Assembly: GCF_013520985.1 (NCBI RefSeq)
Contig: NZ_JACDTY010000001.1
Span: 620,001 to 684,000, forward strand
Source of the DNA: Mesorhizobium neociceri
GTDB lineage: Bacteria > Pseudomonadota > Alphaproteobacteria > Rhizobiales > Rhizobiaceae
Length of the DNA stretch: 64,000 nt
Direction of reading: 5' to 3'
In this document: positions 8,652 to 16,188 of the stretch, in pieces
Layout: each line of letters begins with the position of its first letter
Numbering within the stretch: the first letter of the stretch is position 1
Notes under the pieces: model-generated
Told to the model about the DNA's origin: nothing
The model's input: the letters and a program-made list of their open reading frames with translations, nothing else
The model's database searches: none
Program-made: the position numbers and the translations under genes

Positions 8652-8834
8652 CGTCATTCTAGGGCGGAGCAGGAGCGAAGCTCCGTCGCGGAGACCCTAG
8701 AATCCATGCCGTGACATTGGCCGTGGAGTGCAGTGGGTGCAGAATTCTGCACCGACGCGGCGCTTAGAGTTCGCGGCATGGATCCTCGGGTCTGCGCTGC
8801 GTCGCTACGCTCCTTGCTTTGCCCGTGGATGACG
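8652..8834. repeat. 183-bp imperfect palindromic intergenic element
   Basis: Arms of about 60 nt at 8652-8712 and 8775-8834 are imperfect reverse complements: CGTCATTCTAGGGC pairs with the complement of GCCCGTGGATGACG, and ATCCATGCCG matches at the inner ends. The centre is a perfect 18-bp palindrome, GGTGCAGAATTCTGCACC, at 8736-8753. No ORF or transposase is associated. It fills most of the 315-nt gap 8582-8896 between the MerR gene and the convergent methyltransferase gene, in which I see no gene. It resembles a non-autonomous MITE-like repeat. Confidence 0.65.
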
Positions 8835-8896
8835 AAGAGACGGGCGTTTATGCCAATCGCCAAAGCATGCGACCCCTGCCAGCGACCACGCCCAGC

Positions 8897-9403
8897 TCAG
8901 ATCCAGCGCCGCACGCGCTTGGCGTAGTCGCGGTACTTCTTGCCGAATTTGGCTGCCAGCACCTTCTCCTCGCTCTCGATCGCGACCTTTTGGGTGGCGA
9001 AGGCGGCGATCAGCGCCAGCGGCAGGAACCATACTATCCCTGAAACGAAGGCGGCACCGATCAACAGCAGCGTGTTGGCGAGATACATCGGATTGCGGGT
9101 GACGCCGAACGGGCCTGACGTCACCAGATGCTCCGGCACGCCGTTAGGGTTCATTGTCGTCTTGGCGCGCGTCATAGCGCGGATGGCGGTGAACCAGAGT
9201 GCGGCAACGGCAAACAGCACCACAAAGCCGGCCGCGAACAGGAGGTCGCCAAGGAGATCGCCGATCCAGGGCAGGGGATAGAGTAAGCCAAGCACGATGC
9301 TGATGGCGATGGCGGCGCAGTAGATCAGTGGCGGCCAAGGGATCAGCCCGGCTTTCGATAGCCCTGGTTTTGGCAGCCCGGCTTTTGGCAGCTTGTCGGT
9401 CAT
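8897..9403 (-). CDS. Isoprenylcysteine carboxyl methyltransferase-family membrane protein
   Basis: The 168-residue protein has about four hydrophobic helices and the C-terminal ICMT/PEMT signature: GPFGVTRNPMYLANTLLLIG around 100-119, then the E-E-x-L-x-x-x-F-x-x-x-Y-x-x-Y pattern ending VRRWI. Family members methylate small or lipid-like substrates with S-adenosylmethionine at the membrane. Bacteria lack prenylated proteins, so the real substrate is unknown. The first 20 residues contain repeats of KAGL/KPGL. Its ATG overlaps the stop of the DUF1624 gene by 4 nt, so the two are coupled. Confidence 0.8.
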   Translation of the reverse strand: MTDKLPKAGLPKPGLSKAGLIPWPPLIYCAAIAISIVLGLLYPLPWIGDLLGDLLFAAGFVVLFAVAALWFTAIRAMTRAKTTMNPNGVPEHLVTSGPFGVTRNPMYLANTLLLIGAAFVSGIVWFLPLALIAAFATQKVAIESEEKVLAAKFGKKYRDYAKRVRRWI

Positions 9404-10395
9404 TGTTGCCCTCCCTGCGTCATCGGGCTCTCCTCCGTCTTGGCGGTGCAGATGCCGGCGAGTTCACCGAGATGCGCTTTGAACTCCGGGGTCTGGTCGC
9501 CATTGTAGAGCCGGTCGAATGCCGCCTCGCTTTGCAGCGTGTCCAGCATGCACACACAATAGCTGGCGCAGAACGCCGTGTCGCGTTGCTGTTCGCAGGA
9601 TACCTGGCATTCCTTCAGAAAGACCACTTCCCGTGTCTCGACCGGCGCCGGCATGATCTGCGCGAATAGCCAGACACAGCCGAACAGCAGCGGCTGGTGG
9701 ATCAGGTAGAAAGCCAGGCTGTGGCGGCCGATGAAGGTGAATGGCTTGGCCCAGCTTCCGGGCGTCAGCGTCGCCAGCCGCGCCAGCAGGCCGGTGGTGG
9801 ACGCCAGCTTTGCCGCCGCGATGCCGACAAGCACGGCGCCGAACCAGGGAAACAGTGGAACATAGTCGTTGGAGCGCGGGTTGATCGCCGACAGGCCGAC
9901 CCACCACAGCGCCGGGTGGTCGAAGGCTTCGGATCGGAGGTAGATGGGCGCTGCGATCACCACCGCCGCCACGACCAGCGTCAGCAAGGACGGCAGCCGC
10001 AAGAACAAAAGCCCGAGCAGGCTGGCCAGCGCGATCTCATGCAGGATGCCGAAGAAGATGAAGCTGTCCGGCGTCATGAAATACGTCACCGCCGATATGG
10101 CGGCTGCCGCGATGGCGACCATGGCAAAGCGTTTCCAGAAGCCGTTCCAGCGGATCTGCCTGCCATGGGCGAGAAACAGGCTGACGCCGACCAGGAACAG
10201 GAATGTCGAGGCGATGCAGCGGGCATAGAGCTTCCACCAGCCGAAGGCGGTGAGGCCGGGATCGGTGTAGTGGAAATTCTCAAGATCCCAGGTGAAGTGG
10301 TAGCTGGCCATGGCGATCAGCGCGATGCCGCGCGCGACATCAATGACAGTGATGCGCTTCGATTGATCCCCAGGGGGTGCGGTATGGATGCTCAT
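9400..10395 (-). CDS. DUF1624/YeiB-like acyltransferase membrane protein with Cys-rich tail
   Basis: The 331-residue protein starts with the family motif RITVIDVARGIALIAMASYH, whose Asp and His/Tyr lie on the first helix. About eight to nine transmembrane helices follow. The family (heparan-alpha-glucosaminide N-acetyltransferase-like) probably moves acyl groups across the membrane to sugars. Unusually, after the last helix (LAFYLIHQPLLFGCVWLFA) there is a tail of about 75 residues with five cysteines in a short stretch (KECQVSC...FCASYCVC) and a sixth in ICTAK. Such a tail could bind metal or form disulfides. It is followed by the ICMT-like gene with a 4-nt overlap. The substrate is unknown. 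Confidence 0.82.
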   Translation of the reverse strand: MSIHTAPPGDQSKRITVIDVARGIALIAMASYHFTWDLENFHYTDPGLTAFGWWKLYARCIASTFLFLVGVSLFLAHGRQIRWNGFWKRFAMVAIAAAAISAVTYFMTPDSFIFFGILHEIALASLLGLLFLRLPSLLTLVVAAVVIAAPIYLRSEAFDHPALWWVGLSAINPRSNDYVPLFPWFGAVLVGIAAAKLASTTGLLARLATLTPGSWAKPFTFIGRHSLAFYLIHQPLLFGCVWLFAQIMPAPVETREVVFLKECQVSCEQQRDTAFCASYCVCMLDTLQSEAAFDRLYNGDQTPEFKAHLGELAGICTAKTEESPMTQGGQQ

Positions 10396-10606
10396 GGTCT
10401 CGCGATCTGATTCAGCCCCTCAAGACGACTATCACGGTTGCACCGGACAAAAGAAGGCCGCGCGGCTGCATCAGGCGGTGCTTTAGGCCAGAGCCGGAAA
10501 GCCTTTGACCGAATTCGCTTTTTGCCGGGAAGGGGTCGGTTTCCTGTTACCGGCTGCGGAATCGCCAGCGCAGATTTGACGCCGCGAGTCTGCTTTTGGG
10601 GATCAA

Positions 10607-11806
10607 ATGTCCACCCATGTGCGCCACCCGATCTGGCTTCCGGCCTTGCGTCCGGCGGATGCGCGCACCTTTGCCTCGCTCTATGCGGTCGAATCCTTCG
10701 CCCGTGCCACGGTGTCGAGCGTCATCCCGATCCAGGCCTACGAGATCCTGCACAATGAGCAGATCGTCTCGATCCTCTACACCATCGTGGCGTTGCTCGG
10801 CCTGTCGGTGACGCTGTTCATGCCGATGCTGATCCGCCGCTTTGCCCGGCGCTGGGTTTATACCGCCGGCGCCTGTCTGCTTGCCATCGGCTCGCTGTTC
10901 TTCGTCACCCATACGCTTGCCGGGCAGCTAGCCGGCATGCTGTGCCGCGTCATGGGGGCGAGCGCGCTGTCGATCACGCTCAACCTCTACATCATGGACC
11001 ACATTCGCAAGACCGACTTCATGCAGGCTGAATCGCTGCGCATGGCGTGGTCGATGCTGGCGTGGACCGGCGGGCCGACGCTCGGCATTTTCCTCTACAC
11101 ACGCTACGGCATCTATGCCGCGCATGGAGCGGTGGCGGTGTTTGCGCTGGCCTTGCTGGCGCTGTTCTGGACCTACAGGCTGGGCGACAACCAGTCTATC
11201 CGCCCGGGCAGGACGCGGCCGGCCAATCCGCTGGCCAATATCGGCCGCTTCGTCGCGCAACCCAGACTTAGACTTGCCTGGCTGATCGCCTTCGGCCGTT
11301 CCTGCTTCTGGACGACCTTCTTCGTCTATGGGCCGCTGTTCATGGTCATCACCGGCGAGGGCGAGCTTGCCGGCGGCCTGCTGGTTTCGGCCGGCAATGC
11401 GCTGCTGTTCATGGCGATCTTCTGGGGTAAGGCCGGAAAACGCTTCGGTGGCCGGCGCACCATGACCTTCGCCTATTTCGCCATGTCGGCCACGTTGCTG
11501 GCGGCGGGCGCGGTCGGCGCGACCGCGCCGCTGCTCACCGGCTTCTTCCTGCTCTGCGGCGCCGTCTTCACCATCGCGCTCGATGCGCTGGGCTCGACCG
11601 CCTTCATGCGCTCGGTCAGGCATTATGAGCGGTCGCAGATGGCCGCGGTCTACCGCACCTATCTCGACTTTTCCGAACTGACGCCGCCGCTGGTCTATTC
11701 CGTGGTGCTGGCGTTTTTCGGCCTGGGCTCGGTATTCGTGACGCTCGGTATGCTAGCGGTGGTCTGCGGATTCGTCACCTGGCGCTATCTGCCGAAATCG
11801 CTTTGA
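10607..11806 (+). CDS. MFS transporter
   Basis: The 399-residue protein has about twelve hydrophobic helices and a short central loop near 195-210 (NQSIRPGRTRPANPL), consistent with a major facilitator carrier. The segment LIRRFARRWVYTAGACLLAI resembles the basic loop between helices 2 and 3. No substrate-specific motif is recognised. The stop codon (11804-11806) directly abuts the stop of the convergent Rieske gene, with no spacer. The 211 nt upstream (10396-10606) hold no gene I can support. Confidence 0.85.
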   Translation: MSTHVRHPIWLPALRPADARTFASLYAVESFARATVSSVIPIQAYEILHNEQIVSILYTIVALLGLSVTLFMPMLIRRFARRWVYTAGACLLAIGSLFFVTHTLAGQLAGMLCRVMGASALSITLNLYIMDHIRKTDFMQAESLRMAWSMLAWTGGPTLGIFLYTRYGIYAAHGAVAVFALALLALFWTYRLGDNQSIRPGRTRPANPLANIGRFVAQPRLRLAWLIAFGRSCFWTTFFVYGPLFMVITGEGELAGGLLVSAGNALLFMAIFWGKAGKRFGGRRTMTFAYFAMSATLLAAGAVGATAPLLTGFFLLCGAVFTIALDALGSTAFMRSVRHYERSQMAAVYRTYLDFSELTPPLVYSVVLAFFGLGSVFVTLGMLAVVCGFVTWRYLPKSL

Positions 11807-12970
11807 TCAGGATGCCGCATGCCGCTCGCGCACCCAGTTGTGGAAACGGTGCAGGTCATATTCCTCGGGCATCAGCACGCCGGCCTGGTGGCGCATCGAG
11901 CGCAGGCCTTTCTGGTTGACCTCGCAGATCGCGGCATCTTCTTCCAGCACCTGGGTTCCGAAGGCGACGACATTGTCGATGTCGGTCTCAGCAAGCGCTT
12001 CGGGTGCGAACAGCCATTCGGCGGTGAGCTCGGTTTGCTCGGGGCCGAGCGGTGTCAGCCGCACGGTGCGGACATAGTCGACATGGCCGACGATGAACAT
12101 CGACGGCAGGCTGGTGGCATAGGTCTGGCCGGCTGCGCGCTCGGCCGGTGTCAGGCCGGAAAACACGGGACCGTGCGCTTGCCCATCGCGCGACCAGGTC
12201 TCGGCGCCGGCGCGCAGGCCGCCGGAAAACTCCGGCGCGTCATTGTCGGCATGGCGCACCCAGTCGGGGTCGTCGTGCCGGCTCATCAGGCCGCGGCCGT
12301 AGATCGGCACCAGCCGCGACAGGTCCTTGTGGACGCCGGGGCAGTGCAGGCACTCGTTGAAGTTTTCCCAAAAGATCTTCCAGTTGCAGTTCATCACCTT
12401 GCGCAGCACATGGCCTGACACCAGCGTTTCCAGCGGCCAGTTGGCGAGGTCGCCGGATGCCGGATCGAAGGATGCCTGCGCCGAGCCGGCCGCATCCTCC
12501 TGCAGGTTGACGAAGACAAAGCCGCGCCAGACCGAGAGCGCCACCCGGTAGAGCGGATGGTCGGCCTTATCGAAACCCTCGGGCAGCGATTTCGAGGGCA
12601 CGCGGACGAGATCGCCGCGCAGCGAATAGGACCAGGCGTGGTAGGGGCAGGTGATGAGCCGCGCCTTCAGCCGGCCCTCGCTTTCCTGGCAAAGCTGCGA
12701 ACCGCGATGCCGGCAGGTGTTGTGGAAGGCGCGCAGCTCGCCGGTGTCGTCACGCAGCACGACGATCTCCTGCGTGCCGACGCGGAATGTCCTGAACGCC
12801 AGAGGCTGGGCGAGATCGGCTTCGCGGCAGACCAGCAGCCAGCTTTTGTACCAGATGGCGTCGAGATCGCGCTGGTAGGCGCCGGCGTCCCAATAGGCCG
12901 AGGACGGCAGCGTTGGCTCGGCCTGAGTCAGGCCGTTATAAGGGTCGCGCTGGCTCGGATTGGATTGCAT
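11807..12970 (-). CDS. Rieske-type aromatic/amine oxygenase alpha subunit
   Basis: The 387-residue protein carries a Rieske [2Fe-2S] site (C86, H88, C108, H111) and a mononuclear iron site (H209 and H214, with E206 as the probable bridging acid, in NFNECLHCPGVHKDLS). Length and order fit the ring-hydroxylating oxygenase alpha subunit family, which includes the amine demethylases GbcA, stachydrine demethylase and carnitine oxygenase CntA. It is alone: no reductase gene adjoins it, so electrons must come from elsewhere. With demethylases nearby in the window, a methylated-amine substrate is plausible, but specificity cannot be read from the sequence. Confidence 0.85.
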   Translation of the reverse strand: MQSNPSQRDPYNGLTQAEPTLPSSAYWDAGAYQRDLDAIWYKSWLLVCREADLAQPLAFRTFRVGTQEIVVLRDDTGELRAFHNTCRHRGSQLCQESEGRLKARLITCPYHAWSYSLRGDLVRVPSKSLPEGFDKADHPLYRVALSVWRGFVFVNLQEDAAGSAQASFDPASGDLANWPLETLVSGHVLRKVMNCNWKIFWENFNECLHCPGVHKDLSRLVPIYGRGLMSRHDDPDWVRHADNDAPEFSGGLRAGAETWSRDGQAHGPVFSGLTPAERAAGQTYATSLPSMFIVGHVDYVRTVRLTPLGPEQTELTAEWLFAPEALAETDIDNVVAFGTQVLEEDAAICEVNQKGLRSMRHQAGVLMPEEYDLHRFHNWVRERHAAS

Positions 12971-13063
12971 GGCTGGCTTCCTTTAGGGATAGGCCAGCCG
13001 ACACCCCGGCAAATCGTTTGTCAATCACGGCTGACATTGCCGGTTGCCGGTGCGGCGCATAAT

Positions 13064-13078
13064 CATGTCCGCGACATG
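13064..13078. promoter_or_regulatory. Inverted repeat between Rieske and ChaC genes
   Basis: CATGTC-CGC-GACATG is a 6-bp-arm palindrome in the divergent gap between the Rieske gene (start 12970) and the ChaC-like gene. It contains GCGACAT, a half-site that also occurs upstream of the GlxA-type regulator. It may be an operator. If so, the ATG at 13065 inside it is not the ChaC start. Confidence 0.35.
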
Positions 13079-13106
13079 GGGGATTCGGAAATTGGCCGCA
13101 CGACAG

Positions 13107-13784
13107 ATGTCGCTTACGCCGGAATTGGTCGCGCGCTGCTGGCGCGAGATCAGGGATACCGGACCGGATCCGGAGGCGATGCACCTCGATGACGGCGACT
13201 ACGATTCGCTGCTGGATGCTTTGCAGGCCGAGCTCCCGGATAGCGAACCGCTGTGGCTGTTCGGCTATGGCTCGCTGATCTGGAAGCCGGAATTCGATTA
13301 TGTCGAGGACCGTGTTGCCCTGGCGCGCGGCTGGCATCGGTCTTTCTGCATGAACATGACGCGCTGGCGGGGCACCAAGGAAAGCCCCGGCCTGATGATG
13401 GCGCTCGACAGTGGCGGTCAGTGCAAAGGCGTCGCCTTTCGGCTGGCCGACGATGACAGGCGAGAGCAGTTGGGCCGGCTCTTGCGGCGCGAAGTCACGC
13501 TGAAGCCGACAAGCTACCGGCCGCGTATGCTGAAGCTTGCAAGCGAGGCCGGTCCGCTGAAGGCGCTGGCTTTCGTCATCAACCGCAACGGGCTGACCTA
13601 TTCCGGTCCGCTCGACGAGGCGAAGGTCGTCGACAGGCTGGCCATATCCTGCGGGCACTGGGGGTCGGGTGCCGACTATCTCTACAACACGGTGAAGAAT
13701 CTGGAGGAACGCGGCATTCACGACCGCCATCTGTGGCGACTGCAGCGACTGGTTGCGGAGCGGATCACCGCCTTGAACCCCTGA
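13107..13784 (+). CDS. ChaC-like gamma-glutamylcyclotransferase
   Basis: The protein (225 residues from this start) has the signature LWLFGYGSLIWKPEF (about 49-63) that binds the gamma-glutamyl group, and a likely catalytic glutamate at E129 in LRREV. Family members cleave glutathione or gamma-glutamyl peptides to 5-oxoproline in the cytosol. In-frame starts at 13044 (TTG) and 13065 (ATG) would add 21 or 14 residues. I prefer 13107 because homology begins there and a palindrome overlaps 13065, though no strong ribosome binding site supports any choice. It is divergent from the Rieske gene and followed by the cobalamin riboswitch. Confidence 0.85.
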   Translation: MSLTPELVARCWREIRDTGPDPEAMHLDDGDYDSLLDALQAELPDSEPLWLFGYGSLIWKPEFDYVEDRVALARGWHRSFCMNMTRWRGTKESPGLMMALDSGGQCKGVAFRLADDDRREQLGRLLRREVTLKPTSYRPRMLKLASEAGPLKALAFVINRNGLTYSGPLDEAKVVDRLAISCGHWGSGADYLYNTVKNLEERGIHDRHLWRLQRLVAERITALNP

Positions 13785-13867
13785 TGCCTGAGTGGCGCAT
13801 TCGCGCTGTTGGCTGCCGGAATTTGGTTTGCCGGATGCGGCTGTTTCAGCCTATAGTCATGCATGTC

Positions 13868-14045
13868 GTCGGTTCCGTTAGGGACCAAGAGGGAATGCGG
13901 TGAGGGCTGACTTGTTGCCCAATGCCGTGGCTGCCCCCGCAACTGTGTGCGGTAGTCCTCTCCAAGCCACTGAGGATTTTTCCTCGGGAAGGTGGGGAAG
14001 GGCGCTGATCCGCGAGCCAGGAGACCTGCCGGCGACAGGGAACTG
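13868..14045 (+). promoter_or_regulatory. Cobalamin (B12) riboswitch
   Basis: Conserved blocks appear in the expected order: GGTTCC (13871-13876), GGGAATGCGGTG, GGCTGCCCCCGCAACTGT, AGCCACTG, GGGAAGGTGGGGAAG and the B12 box GAGCCAGGAGACCTGCC (14014-14030). It ends about 40 nt before the cbtB start. Adenosylcobalamin binding to this class represses downstream expression, so the cbtB-cbtA-cobU-cobO run should be on when B12 is scarce. Confidence 0.93.
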
Positions 14046-14083
14046 ACTTCGATGCCCTCGGGTGGAGGGCGAAAGGACAAGAT

Positions 14084-14263
14084 ATGAATACCGCTTCCGT
14101 CTCCCTCGGCGCTTCCGTCTCCTCGCAGTCGCGCTTCATGCAGCTCGTGCTTAGCGCGTTTCTGGGCATTTTCGTCATCGGCGTTGTCGGCTTCTCGCAT
14201 ATCGATGCGGTCCACAATGCCGCGCATGACTATCGCCATTCGATGGCGTTTCCCTGCCACTGA
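14084..14263 (+). CDS. cbtB: CbtB, small cobalt transporter subunit
   Basis: This 59-residue gene encodes a protein with one transmembrane helix (about 20-38) and a His-rich C-terminal tail (SHIDAVHNAAHDYRHSMAF, ending PCH). This matches CbtB, the small partner of CbtA in a predicted B12-regulated cobalt uptake system. It starts 38 nt after the riboswitch, with GAAAGGAC upstream of the ATG, and ends 15 nt before cbtA. The clustered histidines probably bind cobalt; that is inferred from family and position. Confidence 0.9.
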   Translation: MNTASVSLGASVSSQSRFMQLVLSAFLGIFVIGVVGFSHIDAVHNAAHDYRHSMAFPCH

Positions 14264-14278
14264 CGAGGATCTGACATC

Positions 14279-15058
14279 ATGAACCTGTTTCGCAACGTCG
14301 TGTTTGTCGCGGCGATTGCCGGGCTCGTGGCCGGCGTCGTTCTCGCCTGCATGCAGGCCTATGCCACCGTGCCGCTCATCCTGAAGGCGGAAGTCTACGA
14401 ACAGGCCGGTGGCGGCCATAAACATGAGCATGCCGCAGCGCCCGCCGCCAACGCTACGGACACCAATGCCATGAGCACCGCAGCATCCGCACCGGCTGAA
14501 GCAGCCGCGCCGGCGGAGGACGAAGGCTGGGCGCCGGCCGACGGCTTCGAGCGCTTCGCCTTCAGCGTGCTGGCCAATATCGTCACCGGCATCGGTTTCG
14601 CGCTGGTCCTGGTGGCGGTCTCCGAATTCGCCGGCGGCATCGGCAACTGGCGCCAGGGCGTATTCTGGGGCCTGGCCGGCTTTGCCGTGTTCACGCTGGC
14701 GCCGGGCCTCGGCCTGCCGCCGGAACTGCCGGCAATGCCGGCGGCCGATCTCATGCCGCGCCAGATCTGGTGGGTGGCAACGGTTGTGGCGACTGCTATT
14801 GGCCTTGCCTTGATCGCCTTCCGCACGTCGGCGCCGTTGACTGTCCTAGCCGTCGTCCTGATCGTCGCCCCGCATATTGTCGGCGCGCCGCAGCCGGACA
14901 GTTTCGAGACGCCGATCCCGGAAGGCCTGCATCATCAGTTCGTGGTGGCGGTGACGGTGACCAATCTGGTGTTCTGGCTGGTGCTCGGCGCTGTCATTGG
15001 CGTGGTGCGCGGACGTCTTACCGGCACCGCGACCAGCCTGCGCGACAGCTTTGCCTGA
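14279..15058 (+). CDS. cbtA: CbtA, cobalt transporter subunit
   Basis: The 259-residue protein has about five to six transmembrane helices, the first at about 6-28. A low-complexity loop rich in Ala and His follows (GGGHKHEHAAAPAAN, about 44-58) and is a likely cobalt ligand region. LVAGVVLACMQAYATVPLIL resembles the conserved first helix of CbtA. With cbtB and the B12 riboswitch immediately upstream, a role in cobalt import for cobalamin synthesis is well supported by context. The transport mechanism of this family is not established. It ends 7 nt before cobU. Confidence 0.92.
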   Translation: MNLFRNVVFVAAIAGLVAGVVLACMQAYATVPLILKAEVYEQAGGGHKHEHAAAPAANATDTNAMSTAASAPAEAAAPAEDEGWAPADGFERFAFSVLANIVTGIGFALVLVAVSEFAGGIGNWRQGVFWGLAGFAVFTLAPGLGLPPELPAMPAADLMPRQIWWVATVVATAIGLALIAFRTSAPLTVLAVVLIVAPHIVGAPQPDSFETPIPEGLHHQFVVAVTVTNLVFWLVLGAVIGVVRGRLTGTATSLRDSFA

Positions 15059-15065
15059 TCGCAGT

Positions 15066-15563
15066 TTGACCTTCATCATCGGCGGTGCGCGCTCCGGCAA
15101 GAGCGCGCATGCCGAAACCCTGGCGACGGCGCTGCCGCCGCCATGGGCCTATATCGCGACTGCCGAAGCCTATGACGATGAGATGCGTGAGCGCATCGCG
15201 CAACACAGGTCGCGGCGCGGCGAAGGCTGGGCGACCATCGATGCGCCACTCGATCTTGTCGGTGCCCTCGAACTCTTGCCCGACAACCAGCCGGTGCTTG
15301 TCGATTGCCTGACGCTGTGGCTGACCAACCATATGCTTTCCGACCATGATCTCGAGGCGGAATGCCGGCGGCTGGCCGACGTGCTGTCGCGGCCGCGCGG
15401 GCCGTGGTTCGTGGTCTCCAACGAAGTCGGGCAAGGAATCGTGCCGGACAATGCGCTCGCGCGTCGGTTCCGAGACGCCGCCGGCCGACTCAACCAGCAG
15501 GTCGCGGCAATTGCCGATACGGTGCTACTGATGGTGGCGGGGCTGCCGCTCAAGGTGAAATAA
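15066..15563 (+). CDS. cobU: Adenosylcobinamide kinase/guanylyltransferase
   Basis: The protein (165 residues from this start, called CobP in Pseudomonas denitrificans nomenclature) has a P-loop at the very N-terminus (FIIGGARSGKSAHAE), the VDCLTLWLTN strand and VVSNEVGQGIVPDNALAR. It phosphorylates adenosylcobinamide and then adds GMP to give GDP-cobinamide. I chose the TTG at 15066, 7 nt after the cbtA stop. The in-frame TTG at 14997 would overlap cbtA by 62 nt and add a tail with no family match. The stop TAA shares its last base with the cobO ATG. Confidence 0.9.
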   Translation: MTFIIGGARSGKSAHAETLATALPPPWAYIATAEAYDDEMRERIAQHRSRRGEGWATIDAPLDLVGALELLPDNQPVLVDCLTLWLTNHMLSDHDLEAECRRLADVLSRPRGPWFVVSNEVGQGIVPDNALARRFRDAAGRLNQQVAAIADTVLLMVAGLPLKVK

Positions 15564-16177
15564 TGACCGACATCGACGCAAAGGACGAGGAACGCCACCG
15601 CGCCAAGATGGCCAAGCGCAAGGCGGTGCAGGACGCCGAGGTAGCGGAAAAGACGGTCGAGAAGGGCCTGTTGATCGTCAACACCGGACCCGGCAAGGGC
15701 AAGACCACGGCCGCCTTCGGCCTGGCGCTGCGCATGCTCGGCTACGGCAAGCGCGTCGGCGTCGTCCAGTTCATCAAGGGCAAATGGCACACAGGCGAAA
15801 AGGATGCCTTCGCCGCGTTCGGCGACCGCGTCGTCTGGCACACGATGGGCGAGGGGTTCACCTGGGAGACGCAGGATTTGAAGCGCGACATCGCGGCGGC
15901 CGAAGCGGCGTGGGCCAAGGCGCTGGAACTGATCGCCGATCCCTCCGTCAGCCTTGTCGTGCTCGACGAACTCAACATCGCGCTGCGCTACGACTATCTC
16001 GATCTCGACAAGGTTGTGGCGGGGTTGAAGGCGCGGCGCGAAGGCTTGCATATCGTTGTCACCGGCCGCAATGCCAAGCCGGCGCTGGTAGAGGCCGCCG
16101 ACCTCGTCACCGAAATGGGCGTGACCAAGCACCATTTTTCTGCGGGCGTGAAAGCGCAGCAAGGGATCGAGTTCTGA
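15563..16177 (+). CDS. cobO: Cob(I)yrinic acid a,c-diamide adenosyltransferase
   Basis: The 204-residue protein has the CobO/BtuR P-loop VNTGPGKGKTTAAFGLALR (about 34-52), the FIKGKWHTGEKDA segment and the Walker-B-like VVLDELNIALRYDYLD. It adds the 5'-deoxyadenosyl group of ATP to reduced corrinoid. Its ATG overlaps the cobU stop by 1 nt (TAATG), so it is translationally coupled and lies under the B12 riboswitch. It converges on cobD with an 11-nt gap. Confidence 0.93.
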   Translation: MTDIDAKDEERHRAKMAKRKAVQDAEVAEKTVEKGLLIVNTGPGKGKTTAAFGLALRMLGYGKRVGVVQFIKGKWHTGEKDAFAAFGDRVVWHTMGEGFTWETQDLKRDIAAAEAAWAKALELIADPSVSLVVLDELNIALRYDYLDLDKVVAGLKARREGLHIVVTGRNAKPALVEAADLVTEMGVTKHHFSAGVKAQQGIEF

Positions 16178-16188
16178 GGATAAAGGTC

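Noticed and set aside
13044..13106. Upstream TTG and ATG starts for the ChaC-like gene
   Set aside because: They add residues with no family match and the ATG lies inside an operator-like palindrome; kept only as alternatives.
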